A stretch of 50,615 bases of DNA from Bacteroidales bacterium (GCA_016938685.1 JAFGUD010000350.1:1-50615), one strand, 5' to 3'; counted from the stretch's first letter, positions 33,523 to 42,878 are shown. The notes: generated from the sequence alone by a model not told the origin. Numbers and translations are program-made.

Positions 33523-34632
33523 TCATTTTTTTCTCTCATTAAACATCTCCAAAATACTTTTTTTATTTGCCTTACAAATTCCTCGTTCAAAAATCAAACC
33601 TGTAACTAATCGTGCAGGTGTAACATCAAAACCATAATTTGTAGCGTGACTTTTTTCAGGAGTCAACAGAACTTTTTTTATTTCTCCTTCGTGCAAACCT
33701 TGAATATACTTAACTTCTTCTTCTCCACGTTGTTCTATCGGAATTTGATTTATTCCATCTTCTATTTCCCAATCAATTGTAGAAGAAGGCAAAGCAACAT
33801 AAAATGGAACATTATTGTCGAATGCGGCAAGTGCCTTTAAATAAGTACCAATTTTATTTGCTACATCACCTGTATAAGTTGTTCTGTCTGAACCGACTAT
33901 TACCAAATCAACCAGTCCATGTTGCATCAAATGACCGCCAACATTGTCTGAAATAACAGTGTGTGGAATATTTTGTTGTTCAAGTTCCCAAGCAGTTAAG
34001 CGTGCGCCCTGATTTCTTGGTCGTGTTTCGTCAACCCAAACATGAACGTCAATTCCTTTGCTAAAAGCGTGATAAACAGGCGATAATGCCGTTCCGTAAT
34101 CTACAAAAGCAAGCCATCCGGCATTGCAATGAGTTAGAATATTTACAGTTTTTCCGTTTTTCTTTTTACTGATTTCTTCGATAATTTTTGAACCGTGTTC
34201 ACCTATTTTTTTACAGCTGAGAGCATCGGAATCTGCAATTTCATTAGCAGTATCAAATGCAATTTTAATTTTTTCCTCAATTGATGAACCTTTTTTTATC
34301 GCTTTTAATTGTTTATCAATAGCCCATGATAAATTTACAGCAGTCGGACGAGCTGAGTTTAATTTTTCGGCAGATTTTAATATAAATTCGTCGAAATTAT
34401 TGTCTTTTGGAGCTTCCAAAGCAGCGATATACATTCCGTATCCGGCTGCTGCGCCAATTAATCCTGCACCACGAACAAGCATATCTTTTATAGCAACAAA
34501 AACATCATCTACGGTTCTTAAATCTTCAATTACAAATTTATGCGGTAGATATCTTTGGTCTATAACAGAGATAATTTTATTGTCGTTTCTATTGACCCAA
34601 ATTGTGCGGTAATTTTTGCAGTTTGCGTACAT
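33523..34632 (-). CDS. mtnA: S-methyl-5-thioribose-1-phosphate isomerase
   Basis: 369 aa. MtnA features are in place: MLVRGAGLIGAAAGYG, the ARPTAVNLSWAID strand, catalytic Cys169 in ILTHCNAGWLA, ETRPRNQGARLTAWEL, DNVGGHLM, and Asp249 in VGSDRTTYTGDVANKIGTY, the isomerase Cys/Asp pair. It converts 5-methylthioribose 1-phosphate to the ribulose form. MtnA enzymes can also act on 5-deoxyribose 1-phosphate. The last 20 residues are an extra basic tail. It is translated from the ATG at 34632 and lies between the broken gene and the aldolase gene. Confidence 0.93.
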   Translation of the reverse strand: MYANCKNYRTIWVNRNDNKIISVIDQRYLPHKFVIEDLRTVDDVFVAIKDMLVRGAGLIGAAAGYGMYIAALEAPKDNNFDEFILKSAEKLNSARPTAVNLSWAIDKQLKAIKKGSSIEEKIKIAFDTANEIADSDALSCKKIGEHGSKIIEEISKKKNGKTVNILTHCNAGWLAFVDYGTALSPVYHAFSKGIDVHVWVDETRPRNQGARLTAWELEQQNIPHTVISDNVGGHLMQHGLVDLVIVGSDRTTYTGDVANKIGTYLKALAAFDNNVPFYVALPSSTIDWEIEDGINQIPIEQRGEEEVKYIQGLHEGEIKKVLLTPEKSHATNYGFDVTPARLVTGLIFERGICKANKKSILEMFNERKK

Positions 34633-34673
34633 AATTCAGTTATCAGTTTTCAAGTTAGCCAGTTAACCAGTTT

Positions 34674-35036
34674 TTATTCAGGTAAATAAATTTTTTCAAT
34701 TTCCGAAATCATAACATCAAGCAAAATCGGATGAACATCTTCAAGTTTTATTCTATTTACATTTATATTATAACGTTTTTTTGTAAAAACTACTCCTATT
34801 ATTGAACGTTCCATTTCATCAGGGAAATGATCGTTAATAAGTGGTTAAATCATAAGATAAACTGTTGTGTCAAATTCCTCAAAATATCTAAAAAAATGAG
34901 GAACTTCGCCATAATCGCGAACATCATCAGGAATAAAATTCATTCTTTCTAAAAAATCATATATGTTTTTGGCAGAAATTTTATAATTTTTAAATCGCCT
35001 TAAAATATTATCTTTTTTTTCAATTTCGTTGAGCAT
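34674..35036 (-). pseudogene. Small gene interrupted by an in-frame TAA
   Basis: The frame opens at ATG 35036 (MLNEIEKKDNILRRFKNYKI), five bases after the CAP gene stop. It reads 63 codons to a TAA at 34845-34847. The same frame then continues without break as PLINDHFPDEMERSIIGV and further to a second TAA at 34674-34676, another 56 codons. Composition stays protein-like on both sides (aromatic, acidic, no simple repeats), so the frame looks like one gene of about 119 codons with one nonsense codon. The domain is not recognised. Alternatives are two separate small genes, a sequencing error or stop-codon read-through. Its neighbours are the CAP lipoprotein gene and mtnA. Confidence 0.6.
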
Positions 35037-35040
35037 AATT

Positions 35041-35529
35041 TTATTTTTTCGCAGCAAAAATCTGAGTCCAATAGGAACCACTTGTCGCTACTCCCATTTC
35101 TGTTACATTTGCATTCATTATATTTTTGCAATGCCCTTCACTTTTTAGCCATCCGTCAATTACAGCTTGTTCAGAAGTATATCCAACTGCTATATTTTCG
35201 GCGTAAGTAGTCCAATTGTATCCGGCATAATCAAGTCTGTCGCCCGGAGATGAACCGTCACTTCCGGTGTGGTCAAGTTTATTGTGACTATTCATGTCAT
35301 CGCTGTGAGTTTGAGCAACAATTGTTAAAGTATCATTCCAAACTATTGCAGCAACCGGTGGCATATCTTCACCGCTACAATTACAACCGTTTTCACGAAC
35401 TTTATTCACTAAGTCCAAAAGTTCTTGTTTATCAACAGTTTCAGGTGCTTCTAAATAGGTCTTTTTACACGAAGTCCATATCATTAAAAATGAAATGATT
35501 ATAAAGAATAGTGTAAATTTTATTTTCAT
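35041..35529 (-). CDS. CAP-domain (SCP/PR-1) lipoprotein
   Basis: A 162-aa lipoprotein with lipobox IWTSC (Cys21). The CAP fold is visible in ELLDLVNKVRENG, AQTHSDDMNSHNKLDHTG (the first His of the pair), AENIAVGYTSEQAVIDGWL, and SEGHCKNIMNANVTEMGV (second His and signature 3), with YWTQIFAAKK at the end. Family members bind sterols or lipids or form protein scaffolds. Bacterial single-domain CAP lipoproteins have no settled function. Extra Cys in NGCNCSGED could form a disulphide. It precedes the interrupted gene by four bases. Confidence 0.87.
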   Translation of the reverse strand: MKIKFTLFFIIISFLMIWTSCKKTYLEAPETVDKQELLDLVNKVRENGCNCSGEDMPPVAAIVWNDTLTIVAQTHSDDMNSHNKLDHTGSDGSSPGDRLDYAGYNWTTYAENIAVGYTSEQAVIDGWLKSEGHCKNIMNANVTEMGVATSGSYWTQIFAAKK

Positions 35530-35623
35530 TTTAAACTAATTTTAAATTAATACAAATAACTAATGGGAAATATTACTGATTTTGATAAAAATAGACTAAA
35601 AATTTGAAAATGTCAAAAAAATG

Positions 35624-36769
35624 CTACTTCAAAGAATATGCAACAAAAATACCTAAATAATTTCCAATTGCATAACCAATTAAGGCAACAACTATACCTG
35701 AAATAATAATGTATTTATTTTTCAAAGCACTAGCAACAACAGGAATAAACGGAACGGAAAGCACCAAAGCAATTGTTGTAACGATAAGAGTATCAGCATC
35801 TACTTTAAAAATTTTGGATAAAATTGTATGCAAAATCAAACTTCCTATCACAACTAATGCAACGTAAAGAAGAATATGTAAAGACGATATATCTGAAAAG
35901 GAAGAAAAATCGGCCAAAGAAGCGATTATTAAGCAAAAAACATAAATCAAATACATTCCTAAAGAAAAAGTTTTCTTTAGTGTTCTTATTTTTTTAATAA
36001 AAGAGGCGGCAAGTCCAAGAGTTGTAATTGACAGTATTACAAGAGCAGACGATAAATCTTTGACCAAATTACTAATCAAAACCGAGATCCCAACAATTGC
36101 TAATGACAACAATAAACCAAAACCTGAATGCAACAAATTTTCTTTTTTAAAAAAGCCTGAATAATCATTGAATGAAGAAATTTTATCTTCAAAATTATCA
36201 AGTTTCTTTTGCTCTTTGTCAGAAAATTTAGGCAAAATAAGTTCAAAAGTTTTTTGACCAACAGAAAGTATAAAAAGTAGAAGAATTGCGCTAATTATTA
36301 AATCGGAAGTATGAGTTATTATGTAAGCATCCTGATTAACTTGCAGAGCAGACTTTAAAGCAGCTAAATTTGGAGTACCGCCGGAATAAACACCAACTAA
36401 TAAACCGGATATTTTCCAAGCTTCATCAATTTTGTCCTGAAATAAATAAAACCCCAAATAAACTAGAGCAACAACAGAAATTAAGCCTAATATCAATGAT
36501 AATATAGTATTTCCAACAAGTTTAAACCAGTTTTTCAAATCCGAAGAAAATAAAACCAAAGGGATAGCAATTGCAATAACTATTTCAGAAATTGAATTTT
36601 GAAAATCAGCAAAAGTTTCAGGAATAACGCCTATATTACCAATAATAAGTCCAATAGCATAACTAAAAACTACTGCCCCAATTTTATCAGCCGTTTTACT
36701 TTTTTGAGTCCAGAAAACTATCAATGCCGGCAACCCAAAATAAAATAATATTAGTAATAAATATCCCAT
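35624..36769 (-). CDS. DUF819-family integral membrane protein
   Basis: A 381-aa protein with many hydrophobic segments throughout, an opening LLLILFYFGLPALIVFW, the SDLKNWFKL loop and GVYSGGTPNLAALKSALQ in the middle (the conserved GG(T/S)xN motif of the family). A charged insert (KFSDKEQKKLDNFEDKIS) divides two halves. The family resembles 10-TM transporters, but substrates are unproven. It stands alone upstream of the CAP gene with a 94-base gap and no clear terminator between. Its upstream spacer is divergent with the small barrel gene. Confidence 0.82.
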   Translation of the reverse strand: MGYLLLILFYFGLPALIVFWTQKSKTADKIGAVVFSYAIGLIIGNIGVIPETFADFQNSISEIVIAIAIPLVLFSSDLKNWFKLVGNTILSLILGLISVVALVYLGFYLFQDKIDEAWKISGLLVGVYSGGTPNLAALKSALQVNQDAYIITHTSDLIISAILLLFILSVGQKTFELILPKFSDKEQKKLDNFEDKISSFNDYSGFFKKENLLHSGFGLLLSLAIVGISVLISNLVKDLSSALVILSITTLGLAASFIKKIRTLKKTFSLGMYLIYVFCLIIASLADFSSFSDISSLHILLYVALVVIGSLILHTILSKIFKVDADTLIVTTIALVLSVPFIPVVASALKNKYIIISGIVVALIGYAIGNYLGIFVAYSLK

Positions 36770-36849
36770 AAAAAATGACCGGCAAATTTATTTAATTTAT
36801 TGATATACAAAAACTTTTTTAGACAAACGTAATTTTTGTATTTTTTAAC

Positions 36850-36880
36850 TTTGACTTTATTGTTTAAAATGTTTACTTTG
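36850..36880 (+). promoter_or_regulatory. Candidate promoter of the small barrel gene
   Basis: TTTG (36850-36853), 19-base spacer, TTACTTTG (36873-36880), seven of eight bases of TAnnTTTG. It would give a leader of about 100 bases before the ATG at 36989. Confidence 0.45.
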
Positions 36881-36988
36881 TATGTTTTGTCAAGATATAC
36901 TTTTTGTAATCAAAGCTATACGTTAAGTTGTGTTTACATAACCGCAAACTAAAAAATAACATTAGTTATTTATAATAAATAAGTTGAA

Positions 36989-37522
36989 ATGAAAAAAATT
37001 GCAGTAATATTATTCTTTTTATGCATTACCACCATAACTTTTGCCCAAATTGATTACTACGAACAACCTGAAAACAAACCGGATTCATCAGTTTTATTTC
37101 GCAAATTTTTATACGGAGGTAATTTCAGTTTTACATTTGGCACTATTACCAGAATAATGTTTTCTCCACAAATAGCATATCCTGTTACTACTTGGTTTAC
37201 TGTTGGAGCAGGAGCAGACGCACTTTATTACGGATACGGATCTTTCAAAACGTTTATGTATGGAGGAAATATTTTTTCTGAATTTTTTGCCATGAAATTT
37301 TTAGCTTTTCATTTTGAAGCTTCCAGACTTAATGTAGAAACTTTCAGATATTATCCGTATGCTTATGACCGAGAATGGAATACAGCTTTATATGCAGGAC
37401 TTGGTTATCGACAAATGATAGGTCAAAAAGCTTATGTAAATTATTTAATATTGTGGGATTTTAACTACTCCGATATTTCTCCATACGCTAACCCAACTTT
37501 TAGGTTTACGTTTTATTTCTGA
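36989..37522 (+). CDS. Small outer-membrane beta-barrel protein
   Basis: A 177-aa exported protein with signal peptide ending before QIDYYEQPE. The rest alternates hydrophobic and polar residues in strands (GGNFSFTFGTITRIMFSP, WFTVGAGADALYYGYG, NTALYAGLGYRQMIG) and ends in FRFTFYF, a typical BAM-recognised C-terminal strand. I estimate eight strands. No enzyme or receptor motif is present. It lies 73 bases ahead of the chaperone operon, which starts with its own -7 box. The role is unknown. Confidence 0.72.
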   Translation: MKKIAVILFFLCITTITFAQIDYYEQPENKPDSSVLFRKFLYGGNFSFTFGTITRIMFSPQIAYPVTTWFTVGAGADALYYGYGSFKTFMYGGNIFSEFFAMKFLAFHFEASRLNVETFRYYPYAYDREWNTALYAGLGYRQMIGQKAYVNYLILWDFNYSDISPYANPTFRFTFYF

Positions 37523-37551
37523 TTTAACCAATGATTTTTACTAAAACTTTA

Positions 37552-37559
37552 TATTTTTG
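37552..37559 (+). promoter_or_regulatory. Candidate -7 box of the SurA-like chaperone operon
   Basis: TATTTTTG matches TAnnTTTG exactly, 36 bases before the ATG at 37596. No clear -33 TTTG is present. Confidence 0.35.
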
Positions 37560-37595
37560 CCAAACTTATTATTTGAAATATTAAAATTAAAACAA

Positions 37596-39533
37596 ATGAA
37601 ACGATTAGGTTTAAACTTATTAGTATTTGTTCTTTTTGTAACATCTGCTTTTGCACAAGATGTACTGATGACAATCGACGGAAAAGAAATTACCAGCAAT
37701 GAATTTGAAAGAATTTATCTAAAAAACAACAACGACAAAGTAAAAGACGAAAAAGAGATAGACGAATATCTTGATTTGTTTATTAATTTCAAACTAAAAG
37801 TTATCGAAGCCGAAAATTTAGGTTACGACACTGTTTCTTCTTTCATTACAGAATACAATAAATATTTATCGCAATTAGCAGAGCCTTATTTTACAGATGA
37901 CGAATATGAAGAATTTCTAATTAAACAAGCTTACGAAAGAAGCCTTAAAGAAGTTAGAGTTAGTTATATTTTCATAAAATCTGACAATGAAAACGACACA
38001 ACCGTAGCATACAAAAAAGCTATGACAGTTTATGACAGACTTGCTGCAGGCGAAGATTTTGTTAAAGTTGCAACAGAAATGTCTGATGCTAAATCAGTTG
38101 AAAAAGACAAAGGTGATGCTTGGTTCAGCCCAGTTTTTGCTATGCCTTATAAATTAGAAAATTTCACATTTGAAAATAAAGTAGGTGATTTCTCTAAACC
38201 TTTACTGATAGATAATGGATATTATATATTAAAAATAACTGACACAAGACAAGCACCCGGAAAAGTTAAAGCTTCGCATATTTATGTTCGTTTGCAACAA
38301 AATCCTACAGAAGCAGATAGTCTTAAAGCGATGGAATTGCTTGATAACATAACAAAACAACTAAAATCAGGCGTTCCGTTTGAAGAAGTTGCTTCTACTT
38401 ATTCCGAAGATAAATTTTCTGCTCAAAAAGGTGGCGATTTAGGATGGTTTACAACAGGTAAAATGTTACGTCAGTTTGAAGAAGCTACTTTTAGCATCAA
38501 AAATGTAGGCGATTATGTTGGTCCAATCAGAACTCCGGTTGGTTATCATTACATCAAACTCACAGATGTTGATCCTATTGGAACTTATGACGAAGAATAT
38601 GAAAATTTAAAGAAAGAATTAACGAAAAAACCTCGTTACCAAAAAATAAAAGAAAAAGTAATTTCCGACCTGAAAAAAGAATACAACTACAAGATAATCA
38701 ATGATTTACACGATTTTTACACTAAAGTTGACAGTACTATTTTTAAAGCCAAATGGTCTGACGATTTTTTTGAAAACAACAACACAATTTTGGTTACTTT
38801 TTCTGATCAAAAACTTACTTATACCGATTTTTACAACTACTTAATTGCAAATCAAAAGATTTCAAGAGATGAAAATGTAAAAAAATACTTAGACGAAAAA
38901 TTTGACGATTTTGTCAAAGAAACTATTAAAGCATACGAAATAACGGTATTACCCGAAAAAAACGAAAAATTCAAATATTTAGTTAAAGAATATCACGACG
39001 GATTACTTTTATTTGATATCACAAATGATATGGTATGGGATAAAGCTGTAAAAGACACAGTTGGTTTAAAAAATTATTTCAACGAAAACAGAAACAAATA
39101 CTACCAAAAACTAAACGTTACTATTTTTACATATTCAGATGAAAAAGCAAAGAAAAAAACTATTAAACTTCTAAATAAAAAAGAAAGCAAAAATTTATCT
39201 GACTCAGTAATTGTAACTTCTGTTAACAAAAAAGGAGAATTAATTTCTATTGATCAAGCCGGCGTTTTTAAAGAAGGAGACAATGTAACAGTTGATTATA
39301 TTATTGGATTATTTAAAGCAGGAAAAATTGAAAATTCTCAAAAGGTTGTAATTCTTGAAGACAGTAAAAAAATAGTTTACTTAAACAACAATCTTCCTTA
39401 TGTAAAAGGATTGGTTACTGCTGATTATCAAAATGTTTTAGAAAAAAACTGGATATCAAGCCTTAGAAAAAAATATAATGTTACTGTAAATCAGGAAGTA
39501 TTTGATAAAGTAAAAAAAGATGCGCTAAAATAA
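37596..39533 (+). CDS. SurA/PpiD-like periplasmic isomerase with two parvulin domains
   Basis: 645 aa from the ATG at 37596, where the signal peptide MKRLGLNLLVFVLFV begins. An upstream TTG at 37557 is not needed. A SurA-N-type helical region (about 20-110) is followed by rotamase domain 1 (about 115-230: VRVSYIFIKSDNEN, KDKGDAWFSP) and domain 2 (about 230-345: KASHIYVRLQQNP, FSAQKGGDLGWFTTGKM, TPVGYHYIKLTD). A long C-terminal helical region follows. It escorts outer-membrane proteins through the periplasm. It is the first of three consecutive chaperone genes. Confidence 0.88.
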   Translation: MKRLGLNLLVFVLFVTSAFAQDVLMTIDGKEITSNEFERIYLKNNNDKVKDEKEIDEYLDLFINFKLKVIEAENLGYDTVSSFITEYNKYLSQLAEPYFTDDEYEEFLIKQAYERSLKEVRVSYIFIKSDNENDTTVAYKKAMTVYDRLAAGEDFVKVATEMSDAKSVEKDKGDAWFSPVFAMPYKLENFTFENKVGDFSKPLLIDNGYYILKITDTRQAPGKVKASHIYVRLQQNPTEADSLKAMELLDNITKQLKSGVPFEEVASTYSEDKFSAQKGGDLGWFTTGKMLRQFEEATFSIKNVGDYVGPIRTPVGYHYIKLTDVDPIGTYDEEYENLKKELTKKPRYQKIKEKVISDLKKEYNYKIINDLHDFYTKVDSTIFKAKWSDDFFENNNTILVTFSDQKLTYTDFYNYLIANQKISRDENVKKYLDEKFDDFVKETIKAYEITVLPEKNEKFKYLVKEYHDGLLLFDITNDMVWDKAVKDTVGLKNYFNENRNKYYQKLNVTIFTYSDEKAKKKTIKLLNKKESKNLSDSVIVTSVNKKGELISIDQAGVFKEGDNVTVDYIIGLFKAGKIENSQKVVILEDSKKIVYLNNNLPYVKGLVTADYQNVLEKNWISSLRKKYNVTVNQEVFDKVKKDALK

Positions 39534-39628
39534 TAGTGAATAGTGCATTGTTAATAGTGAATGGTGAATTATTAATTACTAATTATTAATTGTTAATTAG
39601 AAGAAATAAGACTATAAGCAACAACAAA

Positions 39629-40486
39629 ATGAATAGAAAGATAATATTTTTGATGTTTATATTGGTATTATTGTTAAATGCCTGTAAACAAGACAAAAAC
39701 GAAGCAGATAATAAATCAGATCCGGTTGTAAAGGTTTTTAACTCATATTTATATGCAGATGATATATCCAAAATAGTTCCGCCAAATTCAAATCCTGAAG
39801 ATAGCATGAATATTGTTCAATCATATATTAACAATTGGATTCAAGACCAACTTATGCTCAACAAAGCAGAAGAATATCTTAAAGAACAAAAAGCAGATAT
39901 TGACAAAAAAACTGAAGATTTTAGGAACTCACTGATGATTCATAAATTTAAAGAAACAATAATTAAAAATAATGTAGACTCTAATATGTCATCTGATAAA
40001 ATTTCTAATTACTACGAAACCCACAAACAAGAATTAAAACTTAATTCATCAATCATCAAAGGTTTTTTAGTAAAATTACCAAAATCTACTTCAAATTTTG
40101 CAGATTTTAAAATTGTAATAAATAGTTCTGACAACTCAGATTTAGATGAAATTGTTAGCTTTGTAAAATTAAAAAATGGAGTTTTTGAAGATTTTACAAC
40201 TACTTGGTCAAATTTTTCTGAACAAATGCTTAAAATGCCAATTGCTGTAGAAGATGAAAAAACATTTTTAAAAAGAAGCTCAACTTTTGAATCAGAAGAC
40301 ACAAATTTTTTCTATTACATGCACGTAAATGATTATATTTTGTCAGGAGAAGAAGCTCCATTAGAATTTGTAAGAAACAATATTGCCAACATTTTAATTC
40401 AATTAGAAAGTTCTGCTATACTAGAAGCATACAAGCAAGACATATATGATGAAGCAGTTAAAACGGGCAAAATTGAATATTATTAG
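39629..40486 (+). CDS. SurA-like lipoprotein chaperone lacking a rotamase domain
   Basis: 285 aa from the ATG at 39629 (lipobox LLNAC, Cys19). A TTG at 39590 is less likely. The helical N-terminal part (SYINNWIQDQLMLNKAEEYL, DFRNSLMIHKFKETII) resembles SurA-N/trigger-factor-like chaperone regions. The rest has the helix ISNYYETHKQELKL but no parvulin motif such as GGDLG. Probably a membrane-anchored co-chaperone. It lies between the two isomerase genes, in the order often seen in Bacteroidota. The 95-base gap before it is a TTAATAGTGAAT-type microsatellite. Confidence 0.75.
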   Translation: MNRKIIFLMFILVLLLNACKQDKNEADNKSDPVVKVFNSYLYADDISKIVPPNSNPEDSMNIVQSYINNWIQDQLMLNKAEEYLKEQKADIDKKTEDFRNSLMIHKFKETIIKNNVDSNMSSDKISNYYETHKQELKLNSSIIKGFLVKLPKSTSNFADFKIVINSSDNSDLDEIVSFVKLKNGVFEDFTTTWSNFSEQMLKMPIAVEDEKTFLKRSSTFESEDTNFFYYMHVNDYILSGEEAPLEFVRNNIANILIQLESSAILEAYKQDIYDEAVKTGKIEYY

Positions 40487-40531
40487 ACTATTTTACTTTT
40501 TTATTTGAATTAAAACTACTAAAAAAAAATT

Positions 40532-41881
40532 ATGCGAAATATTTTAATTGCTTTTGTATTGTTGATGTCAACAAACCTTTTGGCACAAGATACAATAATT
40601 ATAGATCAAATTATTGCCAGAGTTGGCGATGAAATTATTCTTCAGTCTGAAGTTGAAGGGCAATATTTTCAATGGCTTGCCGAAGGTAATTCTGCAAGTC
40701 CTCAGGCCAAATGTCAGATATTAGAAGCTCAACTTATTCAAAAATTGCTCATAAACCAAGCAAAAATTGATAGTATAGAAATAACTGATGATGAACTTCA
40801 AATGCAAGTTGATAGTAGAATAAACATGTATGTTTCTCAGATTGGAGGAGAAGCCGAACTAGAAAAATATCTCAACAAGAGCATTTTTGACATCAAAAAC
40901 GACATGAAAAAAGTTCTTAAAAATCAACTAATTGCAGAAAGAGTTCAGGATAAAATAACTGAAGATGTTTCAATTACTCCATCTGATGTTGCTGAATATT
41001 ATGCCACAATACCGTATGACAGTTTACCTCTTATTGACGTTACATTCGAAATTAGACAAATTTCTTTTTATCCTCAAATGACTACCGAAGAAGAGCAAGC
41101 AACAATTGATAAGCTCACGGAAATTAGAGATAAAATTGTTAGCGGAACAAGAAAATTTGAATCAATGGCTAGAATGTATTCCGAAGATCCCGGTTCTGCA
41201 ACAAACGGCGGAGAAATAGGATTTTTTGGTCGAGCTGATCTTGATCCTACTTTCGCGGCTGTTGCTTTTAATCTTGAAAAAGATGAAGTTTCAGAAATTG
41301 TTAAAAGCGAATTTGGTTATCATATTATCCAATTAATTGAACGACGAGGCGAAAGAGTTAATGTAAGACATATTCTTATAAAGCCTATTATTCCTGCCGA
41401 AGCAAAAATTAGAGCACTTGATAAAGCTGACTCGGTTCTGATTTTGATTCAAAAAGACAGCCTTGATTTTTCTGAAGCAGCTGCTATTTATTCCGAAGAT
41501 GAAAACACAAAAAATAATGGAGGACTTGTTTTTAACTTAATGACAGGTAGTACTAAATTTAAAATTGGAGAACTTCCTCCTTACATTAAATACGATATTA
41601 TTAATTTAGCAAACGGTGAAATATCTGAACCAAAGCAAACTACTGATGCTTCAAACAATTCAGTTATTAAAATTTACTATATTGAATCAAAAACGCCTGA
41701 ACACGTTGCCAATTTATCAGACGACTACCAACTTATTCACGATATGGCTATGGCTAAAGAAAAAGAAAGAGTTTTCAATGAATGGATTAAAGAACAACAG
41801 CAAAATGTATATATCAGTATAGATGAACAATACAAAGGTTGCAAGTTTAGATATAATAATTGGATGAAAAATCAGAAATAA
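40532..41881 (+). CDS. surA: Periplasmic chaperone SurA with two parvulin domains
   Basis: 449 aa with signal peptide (1-18), then the SurA N-domain (QIIARVGDEIILQSEVEGQY, a hallmark). Helices run to about 170, followed by rotamase domain 1 (about 170-275: RQISFYPQMTTEEE, YSEDPGSATNGGEIGFFGRA, SEFGYHIIQLIE) and domain 2 (about 280-380: VRHILIKPIIPAEAK, YSEDENTKNNGGLVF). It folds and delivers beta-barrel proteins to the BAM complex. The window encodes several barrels. It is last of the chaperone trio, 45 bases after the lipoprotein gene. Confidence 0.9.
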   Translation: MRNILIAFVLLMSTNLLAQDTIIIDQIIARVGDEIILQSEVEGQYFQWLAEGNSASPQAKCQILEAQLIQKLLINQAKIDSIEITDDELQMQVDSRINMYVSQIGGEAELEKYLNKSIFDIKNDMKKVLKNQLIAERVQDKITEDVSITPSDVAEYYATIPYDSLPLIDVTFEIRQISFYPQMTTEEEQATIDKLTEIRDKIVSGTRKFESMARMYSEDPGSATNGGEIGFFGRADLDPTFAAVAFNLEKDEVSEIVKSEFGYHIIQLIERRGERVNVRHILIKPIIPAEAKIRALDKADSVLILIQKDSLDFSEAAAIYSEDENTKNNGGLVFNLMTGSTKFKIGELPPYIKYDIINLANGEISEPKQTTDASNNSVIKIYYIESKTPEHVANLSDDYQLIHDMAMAKEKERVFNEWIKEQQQNVYISIDEQYKGCKFRYNNWMKNQK

Positions 41882-41918
41882 TAATTATTTTTGCTGAAAA
41901 ATATTTTTAATTAAAATT

Positions 41919-42878
41919 ATGACAATAATTATTCCTATTATAAAACTTCTTGGTGGTATTGTTCTACTTCTTCTAGGAGGAAAATATCTGGTAAAAGGTG
42001 GTGTGGAAATTACTAAATATTTCAACATCTCAAAACTTGTGGTTGGTATGACTGTTGTTGCTCTGGGTACTTCTGCTCCAGAATTACTTGTTAGTTTGCA
42101 GGCAGCAATAAAAGGTTCCCCAGAAATTGCTCTTGGAAATGTTATTGGGTCTAATATTGCAAATATTGCATTAGTTTTGGCTGCCACAATCATTATTTTG
42201 CCCATGACCGTCAAGAAACAAACAATAGTTATTGACTGGCCAATCATGGCTTTTGCCTTCATTTTGCTTATTGTTTTTATGCTTGATGATAAGTTGAGTT
42301 TTGTTGAAGGTAGCATATTTGTTGTTTTGTTAATTGCATACGTTTGGGGAGAAATAAAATATTCTTTAAATCAAAATAAAAACGGTAATGGTGACGAAAA
42401 AGTCGAAGAGAAAAAACTATTTTCTATTCCGGTTGCGATTTTAGTTATTGTTGTTGCTTCTGTCGGATTGGCTTATGGTGCTAATTTCTTAGTTGATGGA
42501 GCTAGTGAACTTGCTCGTTTAATAAACATTAGCGAAAGAGTAATTTCTATTTCTATTGTTGCAATAGGAACAAGTTTACCGGAACTTACGGCATCTATTA
42601 TTGCTGCAACAAAGAAAGAAACAGATATATCTGTTGGTAACATTATAGGCTCAAACATATTTAATATTTTTGCAATTTTGGGCGCTACGGCAATGGTTCA
42701 TCCAATTGAATTTGACCATAAACCTTTTATGATTGATTTAATTTGGATGTCCGGAATTGGAATTGCTATATTTTTAGCTTTTTTACCTATGAAAAAGAAA
42801 TTTATCAATAGGTCAAAAGGGGTTATTTTACTTGTTGGATATTTAGTTTACATGACAATTCTATTTATTAAAGGATAG
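41919..42878 (+). CDS. CaCA-family Na+/Ca2+ exchanger (YrbG-like)
   Basis: 319 aa, about ten hydrophobic segments. The two alpha repeats are VVALGTSAPELLVSLQAAIK with GNVIGSNIANI in the first half, and VAIGTSLPELTASIIAATKK with GNIIGSNIFNI in the second, the ion-binding sites of inward/outward symmetry. An acidic/basic loop (NQNKNGNGDEKVEEKK) joins the halves. It exchanges Na+ (or H+) for Ca2+ across the inner membrane. It follows surA by 37 bases. Confidence 0.92.
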   Translation: MTIIIPIIKLLGGIVLLLLGGKYLVKGGVEITKYFNISKLVVGMTVVALGTSAPELLVSLQAAIKGSPEIALGNVIGSNIANIALVLAATIIILPMTVKKQTIVIDWPIMAFAFILLIVFMLDDKLSFVEGSIFVVLLIAYVWGEIKYSLNQNKNGNGDEKVEEKKLFSIPVAILVIVVASVGLAYGANFLVDGASELARLINISERVISISIVAIGTSLPELTASIIAATKKETDISVGNIIGSNIFNIFAILGATAMVHPIEFDHKPFMIDLIWMSGIGIAIFLAFLPMKKKFINRSKGVILLVGYLVYMTILFIKG

